Positions 1 through 9,018 are shown, counted from the stretch's first letter. The stretch is 61,025 nucleotides of DNA from Pseudomonadota bacterium (GCA_021323675.1 JAJPKP010000028.1:1-61025), one strand, 5' to 3'. A program made the numbers and translations. Notes: generated by a model not told the origin, from the sequence alone.

Positions 1-1
1 C

Positions 2-100
2 GAGGTCGCGGGCTTCAACATCATGAGCGGGGGCGGGACCTCACTGGCGATCGAACTTGCCCGGGAGTTCAGCAAATGGCGCACGCACGCAAACCGGTAA
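2..100 (+). CDS. C-terminal end of an unidentified protein (cut by window edge)
   Basis: An open frame enters from the left edge and ends at a TAA at 98-100. The visible 32 residues include [17 protein letters not shown], a glycine-rich stretch followed by a probable helix. I do not recognise the family. The frame overlaps the folE start by 25 bases in another frame. Tight overlaps are common in this window, so it is probably translationally coupled to folE and the first visible member of the folE-rpiA run. Too little is visible to assign a function. Confidence 0.45.
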   Translation, partial: EVAGFNIMSGGGTSLAIELAREFSKWRTHANR

Positions 101-696
101 TCCGCCGAATCGAGACCGCGCAACCCGATCGTGATCGTTCCCGCAGCGAAGAGGCTGTCCGCACTCTGCTAAGCCACGTGGGCGAAGACCCGCGGCGCGA
201 AGGCCTGCTTCGCACTCCGGCTCGAGTCGTAAACGCGCTCGAATTCCTGACCAGCGGTTACTCTCAGGATCCAAAGGTCGCGATCAACGGCGCGTTGTTC
301 GTCGAGGAAAACTACCAGGAAATGATCCTGTGCAAGGACCTCGATTTCTATTCTCTCTGCGAACACCATCTGCTGCCGTTCATGGGAAAGGCTCACGTCG
401 CCTATCTGCCTAACAAGCGCATCGTGGGCGTCTCGAAGCTGGCGCGGATGGTGGAGATCTATTGCCGCCGCCTGCAGGTGCAGGAACGCCTCACCACCCA
501 GATAGCGCAGACTCTGATGGAAGAAATCGAGCCGCTGGGAGTGGCGGTTGTGCTCGAAGCCGAGCATCTGTGCATGCGAATGCGCGGGGTGCAAAAACAG
601 AATTCCAAGATGACTACGTCGGCGATGCTTGGCGCGTTCCGCACCAACGTCGAAACGCGCCAGGAGTTCATGAACCTCATCCGCAACGGCAGGTAG
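76..696 (+). CDS. folE: GTP cyclohydrolase I
   Basis: FolE converts GTP to 7,8-dihydroneopterin triphosphate, the first step of folate (and pterin) synthesis, in the cytosol. The 206 residues match the usual family length. The zinc site is intact: Cys95 and His98 in LCEHHLLPF, and Cys166 in [11 protein letters not shown]. The core sequence [16 protein letters not shown] and the end motif KMTTSAMLG are typical of the zinc-dependent type I enzyme. The ATG at 76 lies inside the end of the upstream gene. rpiA follows after 23 bases, so the two are probably co-transcribed. Confidence 0.97.
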   Translation: MAHARKPVIRRIETAQPDRDRSRSEEAVRTLLSHVGEDPRREGLLRTPARVVNALEFLTSGYSQDPKVAINGALFVEENYQEMILCKDLDFYSLCEHHLLPFMGKAHVAYLPNKRIVGVSKLARMVEIYCRRLQVQERLTTQIAQTLMEEIEPLGVAVVLEAEHLCMRMRGVQKQNSKMTTSAMLGAFRTNVETRQEFMNLIRNGR

Positions 697-719
697 TCGG
701 ATTTCCGGGGGGAGTTCCG

Positions 720-1400
720 ATGGAGCAGAACGGGCAGGATCACCTGGAAGCACTCGGTCGCTATGCGCTGCGCTTCGCCAGACCCGGCGACGTTATCGGT
801 CTGGGAACCGGACGCGCCGCCTCCGCTTTCATTAACGCGCTCGGCGCCAGCCTGATACAGGTCCGCGGAGTACCTACCTCGCGCGCGAGCGAAGACCTCG
901 GCCGCTCGCTCGGAATCGAGGTTGTCTCGCTTGCCGATGCGCCAAAAATCGACACCGATTTTGACGGCGCCGATGAGGTCGATCCTCGCCTCAACCTGAT
1001 CAAAGGCTACGGCGGCGCGCTGGTGCGTGAAAAAATCGTGGCGGCCTCATCGCGCAGGTTCATCGTTCTGGTCGGCGAAGAAAAGCTGGTCAAGCGCCTG
1101 GGCGCGAGAGGAACCCTGCCCGTGGAAGTTGTGCCGTTCGGCGTTCCTCTGGCCGCTCGCAAGATCGCCGCGCTCGGACTTAAACCCAAGGTCAGGCAGC
1201 AGGACGGAATCGATTTCGTCACCGACAACGGCAACCTGATTCTCGATTGCGGCGTGAAGGACATTCGCAACCCCGCGCGGCTGGATCGCGAGCTGCTCAG
1301 TATTCCGGGCGTGGTCGGCACCGGACTTTTCGTCGGGATGGCGTCGATGGTGCTGGTTGCTCGCAGCAGCGGTAAAATAGAGACACTGCGCCCCCGCTGA
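720..1400 (+). CDS. rpiA: Ribose-5-phosphate isomerase A
   Basis: RpiA interconverts ribose 5-phosphate and ribulose 5-phosphate in the pentose phosphate pathway. The protein has 226 residues, the usual size. Signatures are the phosphate loop GLGTGRAA (27-34), DGADEVD (82-88) and KGYGGALVREK (95-105), with the catalytic Glu at 104. The frame is open further upstream, but the ATG at 720 follows a purine-rich Shine-Dalgarno (GGGGGGAG, about 706-713) and begins where the family begins. It sits between folE and a glycerate kinase in a closely spaced run. Confidence 0.96.
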   Translation: MEQNGQDHLEALGRYALRFARPGDVIGLGTGRAASAFINALGASLIQVRGVPTSRASEDLGRSLGIEVVSLADAPKIDTDFDGADEVDPRLNLIKGYGGALVREKIVAASSRRFIVLVGEEKLVKRLGARGTLPVEVVPFGVPLAARKIAALGLKPKVRQQDGIDFVTDNGNLILDCGVKDIRNPARLDRELLSIPGVVGTGLFVGMASMVLVARSSGKIETLRPR

Positions 1401-1405
1401 TTCGG

Positions 1406-2779
1406 TTGGTCATCGGCCGACGCGGCTCGGGAGCCGCAGGCGCTCTGAAGTTTGTGAAAACCCGCGCCGATCTCCGCAACGAATTGACGGAAATCTACCG
1501 CGCCGCGATTGCAGCGGTCGATCCCGCACTACTGGTAGCGCGCGCGATGGACGGCGCGCTCGATAATTCCCGCGATGCCGCCGCGGCGATTGCCGCCGGC
1601 AAACGCGTGCTCCTGTTGGCAATCGGCAAGGCATCGTTCGCGATGGCCACGGAAATTGGACGTCGGCTCGATGACCGGATTGTCGACGGCATTGCGGTCG
1701 TCCCGCAGGCTCCGACTCTTCCCCCAAATCCGCGCGCCATTCGTCTGATCCCTGGGGGCCATCCGTTGCCCGATCAGTCTTCGCTGAATGCCGGAGATGC
1801 CGCGCTTCAAATGGTCGCAAAGGCGAAAGATGGCGACCTGGTGCTGGTGGCGCTAAGCGGCGGAGCGTCCGCGATGCTCGCGGCGCCCGCGCATGGCCTG
1901 GCTCTGCAAGACAAGGTCGCGACCACCTTGGCGATGCTCCGATGCGGCGCGACCATTCGCGAACTCAATTGCGTGCGCAAGCATCTCTCCGCCATCAAAG
2001 GCGGGCGGCTCGTAGCCTCGCTGTCCGAGGGAGTACGCGTGGTCGCTCTAATCCTCTCGGACGTTCCGGGGGACGATCTGGCAACGATTGGTTCCGGCCC
2101 CACCGCGCCCGACTCATCGACATTCGCCGATGCAATTGCCGTCCTCAAGCGGCGAAACGTATGGGGCCGGGCGCCCGAACGGGTCCGCGAGCATTTGGAA
2201 AGAGGCGTGGCCGGGGAGATTCCGGAAACTCCGTCCGCCGGCGACCCGATTTTCAAGCGTGTCCTCAATGTGGTTATCGGTGGAAACCAAACCGCTCTCG
2301 ATGCCGCCGCGGCTGAGGCGCTCCGGCGCGGCTATGCCGTGGAACGATGGCGCGAACTCAAAGGCGAGGCCGACGACCTTGGGCGTACTCTTGCCGCCCA
2401 CTTGGCGAAAATCAGCGCATCGAACGTATGCGTGCTGGCCGGCGGCGAACCGACCGTAACCGTCCGTGGAAATGGAAAAGGGGGGAGGGCGCAGCAGTGC
2501 GCCCTCGCGATGGCGATCGAGCTTGAGCGTCTCGATCCTTCGCCTCGATTGGCGGCGCTGGTTGCGGGCACCGATGGTATCGATGGTCCCACCGATGCGG
2601 CCGGCGCGTTTGTCTTTTCCGACAGCGCCGTCCGAATTCGCGACAGCGGTCTTACGCCCGACACGGCGTTGATGCGCAACGACGCCTACCATGCTTTCGA
2701 TGCGTCGGGAGACTTGCTTCGCGTCGGACCAACGGGGACCAATGTGACAGACCTGCTGATTGGACTGGTGAATTTCTGA
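1406..2779 (+). CDS. Glycerate 2-kinase (DUF4147/MOFRL family)
   Basis: Members of this family (GckA/TtuD type) phosphorylate D-glycerate to 2-phosphoglycerate, feeding glycolysis from serine-cycle, tartrate or photorespiratory carbon. The N-terminal DUF4147 domain carries AIGKAS, GGHPLPDQSS, ALSGGASAM and LILSDVPGDDLATIGSGPT. The C-terminal MOFRL domain carries GGEPTVTVRGNGKGGRAQ and AGTDGIDGPTDAAGAF. The start is uncertain: a TTG at 1406 opens the frame, but a GTG at 1454 lies closer to the usual N-terminus. The gene follows rpiA by 5 bases and precedes the isocitrate dehydrogenase gene by 4 bases. Confidence 0.93.
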   Translation: MVIGRRGSGAAGALKFVKTRADLRNELTEIYRAAIAAVDPALLVARAMDGALDNSRDAAAAIAAGKRVLLLAIGKASFAMATEIGRRLDDRIVDGIAVVPQAPTLPPNPRAIRLIPGGHPLPDQSSLNAGDAALQMVAKAKDGDLVLVALSGGASAMLAAPAHGLALQDKVATTLAMLRCGATIRELNCVRKHLSAIKGGRLVASLSEGVRVVALILSDVPGDDLATIGSGPTAPDSSTFADAIAVLKRRNVWGRAPERVREHLERGVAGEIPETPSAGDPIFKRVLNVVIGGNQTALDAAAAEALRRGYAVERWRELKGEADDLGRTLAAHLAKISASNVCVLAGGEPTVTVRGNGKGGRAQQCALAMAIELERLDPSPRLAALVAGTDGIDGPTDAAGAFVFSDSAVRIRDSGLTPDTALMRNDAYHAFDASGDLLRVGPTGTNVTDLLIGLVNF

Positions 2780-2783
2780 CCCA

Positions 2784-3851
2784 ATGAAGCGAACCTCCCC
2801 GAAAGCTCTCTCTTCATCGCCGTTTTATGCTCCACCCTCGAAGGGTCCGCGCGTAGTGACCCTGATTCCTGGGGATGGAGTTGGGCCCGAGGTTATTGGA
2901 GCGGCAATCAAGGTTATCGAGGCTGCCGGTGCCGATATCGAATGGGATCGTCAATCCGCTGGCGCATCGGCCCTGAAGCGGTTTGGCACGCCCGTCCCCG
3001 ATGCGCTCATTGACTCACTGCGGCGTACCCACGTCGCATTGAAGGGTCCGCTGGAGACCCGCTCCGGCGAGGGCTACCGATCGATCAATGTCTATCTGCG
3101 CAAGACCTTCGACCTCTATGCGAACCTGCGGCCGACGTTGAGCTTTGCCGGCGTTCACGTGCCGTTTCGCAACGTCGATCTGATCGTCGTGCGCGAGAAT
3201 ACCGAGGATCTCTACTCGGGCATCGAACACACGGTCGCGCCGGGCGTGGTCGAGAGCATCAAGGTGATCACCGCGCGCGCGTCGCGCCGGATTGCCCGCT
3301 TTGCTTTCGAGTATGCCCGCCGCCACAGGCGCAAATCGCTCACCGCGATCCACAAGGCCAACATCATGAAGCTCTCCGACGGGCTTTTTATCCGATGCGC
3401 GCGGGCGATAGCGCGCGACTATCCGGAGATCAAGTACCGCGAGCAGATCGTTGATGCCGCCTGCATGCGACTGGTGACCGAACCGGGATCCTTCGATGTG
3501 TTGTTGCTGGAGAACTTGTATGGCGACATCGTATCGGACCTTTGCGCCGGCCTGGTCGGCGGCCTCGGACTCGTGCCGGGCGCCAACTACGGCGACAAGG
3601 GCGCAATCTTCGAGGCGGTCCATGGCACTGCGCCCGACATCGCGGGCAAGGGTGTCGCCAATCCGGTCGCCGCAATCCTGTCAGGAGCGATGATGCTCGA
3701 TTACGTCGGCCATCCGCGCGCCGCCGCCTCGATACGGACCGCAACCGGCGCGGTCTTGCGATCCGGCCGAGTGCTGACACGCGATATCGGCGGCAAAGCA
3801 TCGACCGAGGAAATGACCGCGGCAATCATCCGGGCGATGGAGCGCGGCTAG
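2784..3851 (+). CDS. icd: Isocitrate dehydrogenase, short (IDH/IPMDH) type
   Basis: This beta-decarboxylating dehydrogenase most likely oxidises isocitrate to 2-oxoglutarate in the TCA cycle. The 355 residues match the short, homodimeric NAD-type group related to the eukaryotic IDH3 subunits. Visible motifs are TLIPGDGVGPEV, LKGPLETRSGEGYRSINVYL (the Ser/Asn substrate segment typical of isocitrate enzymes rather than isopropylmalate enzymes), IVVRENTEDLYSGIEH and the cofactor segment AVHGTAPDIAGKG. Coenzyme choice (NAD or NADP) was not decided. It is 4 bases downstream of the glycerate kinase gene, and a hairpin covers its stop codon. Confidence 0.9.
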   Translation: MKRTSPKALSSSPFYAPPSKGPRVVTLIPGDGVGPEVIGAAIKVIEAAGADIEWDRQSAGASALKRFGTPVPDALIDSLRRTHVALKGPLETRSGEGYRSINVYLRKTFDLYANLRPTLSFAGVHVPFRNVDLIVVRENTEDLYSGIEHTVAPGVVESIKVITARASRRIARFAFEYARRHRRKSLTAIHKANIMKLSDGLFIRCARAIARDYPEIKYREQIVDAACMRLVTEPGSFDVLLLENLYGDIVSDLCAGLVGGLGLVPGANYGDKGAIFEAVHGTAPDIAGKGVANPVAAILSGAMMLDYVGHPRAAASIRTATGAVLRSGRVLTRDIGGKASTEEMTAAIIRAMERG

Positions 3852-3873
3852 CCGAGCGCCTCTGGCTCGGCTA
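3849..3873 (+). terminator. Hairpin after isocitrate dehydrogenase gene
   Basis: A perfect 8-bp inverted repeat, TAGCCGAG (3849-3856) and CTCGGCTA (3866-3873), has a 9-base loop. It begins in the IDH stop codon and is followed only by a weak ATTAAG. Without a T-tract it may be a partial terminator or an mRNA-stabilising hairpin. Confidence 0.4.
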
Positions 3874-3887
3874 TTAAGAAACTCGCT

Positions 3888-4493
3888 ATGGAAAAGGCGA
3901 CTTCCAACCGAAATCCGGCTGACCGTCTTCCCCCGGGCCAGACTTTGACCGACAAATTTCCAGTGCTGAGCTACGGGCCTACGCCGCGTTTCGATCCCGC
4001 CAGATGGGACTTTCGCGTCGTGGGACTGGTCGAAAAGGAACTCCGCTTCAATTATGAGCAATTCCGCGGGCTGCCCCAATCGCGCCAGATTTCCGATTTT
4101 CACTGCGTGACAACCTGGTCGCGCTTCGACAACCTGTGGGAAGGCGTCAAAGTCACCGACCTTGCAAAGATGGCCTCTCCGCTGCCGCAGGCTCGCTATG
4201 TCGTCATCCATTGCGATGGCGGATACACCACCAACCTGCCGATTGAAGAATTTCTGGACGACGACGTGATGCTGGCGCATCGCCACGACGGCCGCGACCT
4301 GGAACCCGATCATGGCTGGCCGCTGCGGCTCGTCGTGCCGAAGCTCTATGCCTGGAAGAGCGCCAAATGGGTGCGCGCGATCGAGTTCTGCGATCGGGAT
4401 CGCCGCGGGTTCTGGGAAGTGCGCGGCTACCACAATCACGCGGATCCCTGGCGCGAGGAACGCTACTCCTTCCAGGAAGAGTCGGACGAATAG
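3888..4493 (+). CDS. Sulfite-oxidase-fold molybdopterin-dependent oxidoreductase
   Basis: This 201-residue protein consists only of the Mo-pterin (SUOX) fold found in the MsrP/YedY group. The molybdenum-ligating cysteine is Cys73 in DFHCVTTWSRFDN. HCDGGYTTNLPIEE, DHGWPLRLVVPKLYAWKSAK and the final FWEVRGYHNHADPW are typical of small standalone members. There is no Tat signal peptide, heme domain or dimerisation domain, so a cytosolic oxidoreductase of unknown substrate is most likely. It lies 23 bases before glpD. Family assignment is secure. Substrate is unknown. Confidence 0.88.
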   Translation: MEKATSNRNPADRLPPGQTLTDKFPVLSYGPTPRFDPARWDFRVVGLVEKELRFNYEQFRGLPQSRQISDFHCVTTWSRFDNLWEGVKVTDLAKMASPLPQARYVVIHCDGGYTTNLPIEEFLDDDVMLAHRHDGRDLEPDHGWPLRLVVPKLYAWKSAKWVRAIEFCDRDRRGFWEVRGYHNHADPWREERYSFQEESDE

Positions 4494-4515
4494 CCCCTCG
4501 CGCCGGAGCGGGCCC

Positions 4516-6147
4516 TTGAACGCCGAGCAGCCGTTCGATCGCGACCGAAGCCTCGCGCGCTTTCGTAGCGAGGAGTTCGATGTCGCCGTAATCGGCGGCG
4601 GAATCAACGGTGTCGCGATCGCACGCGACGCGGCGATGCGCGGGCTCAGGGTCGCGCTGGTCGAGCGCGGCGATTTTGCCGGCGGAACTTCATCCCGCTC
4701 CTCCAAGCTCATCCACGGCGGCTTTCGCTATCTGCCCCAGGGACAACTCAGGCTCGTCCATGCCGCCCTGCGCGAGCGCGAGCTGCTCCGGCGCCGCACC
4801 GCGCCCCATCTCGTTCATCCGGTGAGGTTCCTTTTCCCAGCGTACCAGGGGCGTGGCTACGGGCGCTTCACGATGGCCGCCGGGCTATGGCTCTACGATT
4901 TGTTCGCAAGAGCTCCCCGCGCCGAGCGCCATCAAAGCCTGAGCGCCGCGCAGGTGCGCGAGAGGGAGCCCGCGCTGGCGCGAAGCGGACTGCGCGGCGG
5001 CTCGCTCTACTACGATGCGTGGGGCGATGATGCGCGCCTTACCCTCGAAAACGCGATCGACGCTTCCTTGCACGGCGCCGCGGTCGCCAACTACGCGGCG
5101 GTGGAAGGCTTCGTCAAATCCAACGGGCGTCTGGCCGCGGCCGGTGTATGCGACCGGATCGCCGGCAGGTCCATCGAACTCAGGGCGCGCACGTTCGTAA
5201 ATGCGGCCGGCCCCTGGGTCGATGAAATCAGGCGCATGGATGACCCCGGCATCCAGCCGTGCGTCCGCTTGACCAAAGGGGTTCATATCGTTTTTCGGCG
5301 CACAGCGATCCCGGTCCGTGACTGGCTGGTGCTGGCGGACGGTGGCGGGCGAATCGTCTTCGTGATGCCTCATGAGCGCTACGTCGTCGTCGGCACCACT
5401 GACACCGATTACGAGGGCGATGCCGCCGCGGTCTCCACCGACTCTTCCGATTTGGCTTATCTCCTGGGCGTGCTCGCGCAGAACCTCCCCGGCATCAAGC
5501 TGAGCAGGGCGGACGTCGCTTCCAGTTTCGCGGGGCTGCGCGCTCTGGTTGTAAGCCCTGACGGCTCGCGGCGCCCCTCTGCCGTGCCTCGCGAGGAAGT
5601 TATTATCGAAAGCGGGTCGGGGCTGTTCACGGTGGCCGGCGGCAAACTGACGACGCATCGAGAAATAGCGGAAAAGCTGGTGATGCGGATTGTTCGCCAA
5701 CTGCATTGCCCCGCGCGGTCATGCGCGACTCGTGCGACTCCGCTGCCGGGAGCCCGTCTGAGCGAGACCTCCGCCGCTGACTCGGAAGCGCTTGCGGCGC
5801 TGCCTCGCTCGATGCGAGAGGCTCTGGTCGCGCGCTACGGAACGCGAGCGGTCGAGCCCGCGCGCATAGCGGCTCAGGACGGTACACTCGCGGCATCGCT
5901 TGCCGCCGGATGCCCGATAGTCGGCGCTGAAGTGATTCACGCGGTCCGAAGCGAAATGGCCCTGACTCTCGCCGACTTCATGATCCGCCGCACCGGCGCG
6001 GTCTGGCGATGGCCCGTCGAAGCGGAATCGATGGCGCAAGCTGTCGCCCATTTGATGGCGGCCGAGATGAACTGGAGTCCTGACCGCCGCGAACGCGAAG
6101 TCGCGGAATTCCGAAACGACCTCTGCCGGCGCAGGAGTTTCAACTGA
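4516..6147 (+). CDS. glpD: Aerobic glycerol-3-phosphate dehydrogenase
   Basis: GlpD oxidises sn-glycerol 3-phosphate to dihydroxyacetone phosphate with FAD and passes electrons to quinone at the inner membrane face. The 543-residue product opens with the FAD-binding motif VAVIGGGINGVAIARDAA, followed by GGTSSRSSKLIHGGFRYL. It also has YYDAWGDDARLTLENA, VNAAGPWVDEI, GTTDTDYEGD and VAGGKLTTHR, all family hallmarks. The TTG at 4516 is preferred because CGGAG precedes it and it avoids overlap with the molybdoprotein gene. The stop shares one base with the nth start. Confidence 0.94.
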   Translation: MNAEQPFDRDRSLARFRSEEFDVAVIGGGINGVAIARDAAMRGLRVALVERGDFAGGTSSRSSKLIHGGFRYLPQGQLRLVHAALRERELLRRRTAPHLVHPVRFLFPAYQGRGYGRFTMAAGLWLYDLFARAPRAERHQSLSAAQVREREPALARSGLRGGSLYYDAWGDDARLTLENAIDASLHGAAVANYAAVEGFVKSNGRLAAAGVCDRIAGRSIELRARTFVNAAGPWVDEIRRMDDPGIQPCVRLTKGVHIVFRRTAIPVRDWLVLADGGGRIVFVMPHERYVVVGTTDTDYEGDAAAVSTDSSDLAYLLGVLAQNLPGIKLSRADVASSFAGLRALVVSPDGSRRPSAVPREEVIIESGSGLFTVAGGKLTTHREIAEKLVMRIVRQLHCPARSCATRATPLPGARLSETSAADSEALAALPRSMREALVARYGTRAVEPARIAAQDGTLAASLAAGCPIVGAEVIHAVRSEMALTLADFMIRRTGAVWRWPVEAESMAQAVAHLMAAEMNWSPDRREREVAEFRNDLCRRRSFN

Positions 6148-6836
6148 TGGGCGAGACCAGGGAACAGATGCGTTCGCGGGCCGCGCGAATCGGAAAAGTG
6201 TTCGCGCGCGTTTATCCTAAAGCTCGCATCAGTCTCGATTTTGAAACGCCGTGGCAGTGCCTTGCCGCCACAATTCTGTCGGCCCAGTGCACCGACGAGC
6301 GCGTGAACCGGGTTACGCCCGCCCTTTTCAGGGAATTTCCGGATGCGCGCACGACCGCGGCCGCCAAGCCGGAGCGAATTGAAAAACTGATCGCCTCGAC
6401 CGGATTTTTTCGCCAGAAAACCAAGTCGCTGATGGGCGCCGCGAAGGCCATCGTCGAGCGCCACCGCGGCGAGGTGCCCGAAACGATGGAAGATCTGGTC
6501 GCGCTTCCCGGAGTGGGCCGCAAGACCGCCAACGTTATCCTCGGGCATGTCTTTGGCCATCCGGGGTTCGTCGTCGATACTCACGTCCGCCGAGTCACCT
6601 ACAGGCTCGGATTCACGACCTCCACCGATCCGGACCAGATAGAGGCGGACATGGGGGAAATTCTGCCGCCCAAGGAATGGACACCGTTTTCGATGCGCCT
6701 GATTCTGCATGGGCGCAATATTTGCCTTGCACGCAATCCCGGATGCGATTCCTGCCCGGTAAGCGATGATTGCCCGAAGGTCGGAGTAGTCGCATCCGGG
6801 CGCGGCAAAGCCAGGCCACTGCGGGGCCGTATTTGA
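6147..6836 (+). CDS. nth: Endonuclease III
   Basis: Nth is a base-excision repair glycosylase/AP lyase for oxidised pyrimidines. In 229 residues it has the helix-hairpin-helix LPGVGRKTAN (120-129) with catalytic Lys126, the catalytic Asp144 in VVDTHV, and a complete [4Fe-4S] ligand set C-x6-C-x2-C-x5-C (Cys193, 200, 203, 209). The N-terminal LSAQCTDERVN is typical. Its ATG overlaps the glpD stop by one base, which implies translational coupling although the functions are unrelated. Confidence 0.96.
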   Translation: MGETREQMRSRAARIGKVFARVYPKARISLDFETPWQCLAATILSAQCTDERVNRVTPALFREFPDARTTAAAKPERIEKLIASTGFFRQKTKSLMGAAKAIVERHRGEVPETMEDLVALPGVGRKTANVILGHVFGHPGFVVDTHVRRVTYRLGFTTSTDPDQIEADMGEILPPKEWTPFSMRLILHGRNICLARNPGCDSCPVSDDCPKVGVVASGRGKARPLRGRI

Positions 6837-6897
6837 ACAGCTCGCGCGAAATGCCATAATCTGGCGAACCGAGCGCCTGATTTTCAGGGCAAATCCC

Positions 6898-7434
6898 GTG
6901 AGACTTCGGCTGGAAGACATAACCGCCGAGGCGAAGGAAGTCGCCTTCGTCGAGCCGGAAATGGAGATTAATCGAATCCTGGCGCAGGGACCGGTGCACG
7001 AGTATCGGGTGGAAGGACCAATCGCCGTGCAGCTTTCATACTACCGGGCCGGGACGGACCTGTTCTTCTCGGGCCATCTCTCCGCGCATACGGTGGCAAC
7101 CTGCGCGCGATGTGCCGAAGACTTTGAGGCCTCCAGCGATCGGGCATTTCGGCTCGTGATGGCGCCCAAGTCGATAGGTTTGGACGCCGATGCGGGGTTG
7201 CGGGCGGATGATTTGGAGTTCTCGCTCTACGAGGGCGATGAAATCGACCTCGGACCGCTCGTCCGCGAACAGCTCCTGCTTGCGCTCCCGACCCGCCCCT
7301 TATGCCGCGACGATTGCCGTGGCCTTTGCCCTCATTGCGGGATAAATCTCAACCGGGGAGAGTGCAAATGTGAGGCATATCACCCCGATCCGCGTTTTGC
7401 TGTGTTGCGTTCGCTTAAGATCGTCCGCAACTGA
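6898..7434 (+). CDS. yceD: YceD/DUF177 family protein
   Basis: YceD homologues sit beside rpmF across bacteria and are linked to 23S rRNA/ribosome biogenesis. The biochemical role is not settled. The 178-residue product has the two conserved cysteine clusters, CARCAEDFEA in the middle and CRDDCRGLCPHCGINLN with CKC near the C-terminus. The start is a GTG at 6898. rpmF follows after 30 bases and then plsX, the classic yceD-rpmF-plsX order. Confidence 0.9.
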   Translation: MRLRLEDITAEAKEVAFVEPEMEINRILAQGPVHEYRVEGPIAVQLSYYRAGTDLFFSGHLSAHTVATCARCAEDFEASSDRAFRLVMAPKSIGLDADAGLRADDLEFSLYEGDEIDLGPLVREQLLLALPTRPLCRDDCRGLCPHCGINLNRGECKCEAYHPDPRFAVLRSLKIVRN

Positions 7435-7464
7435 GTTCCAGACTAACTTCAGGAAGTAAGCCCA

Positions 7465-7644
7465 ATGCAAGCACCCAAACGTCGTACTTCGCACTCCAAG
7501 AAGAACAAGCGCCGCGCGCATGATGCCCTGCGTCCCGTCAACCCCGGCACCTGTCCCAACTGCGGCGAGCCGGCGATGCCGCATCGCGTGTGCCGCCATT
7601 GCGGCTCTTATCGCGGCCGGGAACTCGCAGCCGTCAAGGACTAG
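7465..7644 (+). CDS. rpmF: 50S ribosomal protein L32
   Basis: A 59-residue L32 is read directly from the DNA. It starts MQAPKRRTSHSKKNKRRAHD, typical of L32, and has a zinc-ribbon cysteine pattern: CPNC at residues 30-33 and CRHC at 43-46. So this is the zinc-binding (C+) form. AGGAAG at 7451-7456 serves as Shine-Dalgarno for the ATG at 7465. It lies between yceD and plsX, as expected. Confidence 0.97.
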   Translation: MQAPKRRTSHSKKNKRRAHDALRPVNPGTCPNCGEPAMPHRVCRHCGSYRGRELAAVKD

Positions 7645-7666
7645 TCTCCCAGGCAGGGAGTAAACA

Positions 7667-9004
7667 GTGAGAGTCGCGCTCGATGCGATGGGCGGCGATC
7701 TCGCCCCGAAGGCTGCGGTCGAAGGCGGCGTTCTCGCCGCTCGCGATTTCGGCATCGAAGTGATCCTGGTCGGCGACCGCGAGATCGTCGCGCGCGAACT
7801 GGCGGAGCACAACACCGCCGGCCTCAAGATCCGCATCGAGCATGCGCCCGAGGTCGTCCTGATGGACGACTCGCCGCTCGAATCGATCATCAACAAGCCT
7901 CAGTCCTCGCTCCACGTCGGATTTGGCCTCGTAAAGAGCCAGGATGCCGACGCGTTCGTGAGCGCCGGCAATTCGGGCGCGATGATGGCGGCGGCGATGG
8001 TGATACTCGGCAACCTCGCGAGCATCGACCGGCCCGCTATCGCGTCGCCGGTTCCGACGCCGCAAGGGCACGCGCTGCTTATCGATGCGGGCGCCAATAC
8101 GGAAGTAAAACCCATCAACCTGGTGCAATTTGCCGTGATGGGCACCGTGTACTGGCGCCGGCTGCGCAACGTTTCGCGTCCCAGGGTCGGGATTCTCTCC
8201 AACGGAGAGGAGTCATCCAAGGGCAACGATCTGACCCGCGCCGCGGCCGGAATGCTGGGACAGATGGGTTCGTATGTGAACTACATCGGTTATGTCGAGG
8301 GCCGAGACATCAATCGAGGCAAGGTCGATGTAATCGTCACCGACGGTTTCACCGGCAACGTCGCGCTCAAGACGATGGAGGGTTTTGCGGCGTTCATGCT
8401 GGGAAACCTGCGCGAACTTTTCGGCGGCAGTTGGCCGGGACGCCTTGCGTATTTTCTGATCCGCCGCCATCTCGCCGTCATCCGCGAGCGTCTCGACCCG
8501 TATGAGACCGGCGGCGCTCCGCTGCTGGGAGTAAACGGCGTTGCGATCATCGCGCACGGCTCATCGACCGCCCGCGCGATTCGCAATGCGGTCCGCGCTG
8601 CGGCCAACGAGGCCCTGGTCAACCACGTCAACTTCGAGATCTCGGAGATACTGGGCCGTACGCAGATCGGCGTCCCGGCAAAGGCCGGCGGCAAAGGTAT
8701 TCGGGCCTTGTTCAGTCGGATGCGCGAGCGGCTGCATCGGCATCCAAAGGAAATCGAAGCTCCGAAGCCGCATGATTCTCCGGCGGTCGATACGGCCGCA
8801 TCGAATCACGCCCCGGCGCGTCCGCAGGAACCTTCTCGCAGTTCGGAAGAATATTCGCTGCATGCTCAGGACAATGGCAACGCATCCGAGCCTCCGGCAG
8901 CCGGGTTGAACGGCTCCAAACCCATCGATCACGAAGCCCCGGCATCCGATACCGCCGCCGACAACAACCCGGCGGCGACACCGCCCAAGCACGAAACCAC
9001 CTGA
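7667..9004 (+). CDS. plsX: Phosphate acyltransferase PlsX with long C-terminal tail
   Basis: PlsX converts acyl-ACP to acyl-phosphate, the donor for PlsY in phosphatidic acid synthesis, at the cytoplasmic face of the membrane. The first ~340 residues are a standard PlsX: MRVALDAMGGDLAPKAAVEG, SAGNSGAMMAAAM, GILSNGEESSKGNDLTR, DGFTGNVALKTMEG, GGAPLLGVNGVAIIAHGSS. A further ~100 residues, rich in Pro, Ala, Ser, Asn and acidic residues, look disordered and are not part of the family. The start is GTG at 7667 after AGGCAGGGAG. fabD begins 14 bases after the stop. Confidence 0.95.
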   Translation: MRVALDAMGGDLAPKAAVEGGVLAARDFGIEVILVGDREIVARELAEHNTAGLKIRIEHAPEVVLMDDSPLESIINKPQSSLHVGFGLVKSQDADAFVSAGNSGAMMAAAMVILGNLASIDRPAIASPVPTPQGHALLIDAGANTEVKPINLVQFAVMGTVYWRRLRNVSRPRVGILSNGEESSKGNDLTRAAAGMLGQMGSYVNYIGYVEGRDINRGKVDVIVTDGFTGNVALKTMEGFAAFMLGNLRELFGGSWPGRLAYFLIRRHLAVIRERLDPYETGGAPLLGVNGVAIIAHGSSTARAIRNAVRAAANEALVNHVNFEISEILGRTQIGVPAKAGGKGIRALFSRMRERLHRHPKEIEAPKPHDSPAVDTAASNHAPARPQEPSRSSEEYSLHAQDNGNASEPPAAGLNGSKPIDHEAPASDTAADNNPAATPPKHETT

Positions 9005-9018
9005 GATCCGAAAAATCT

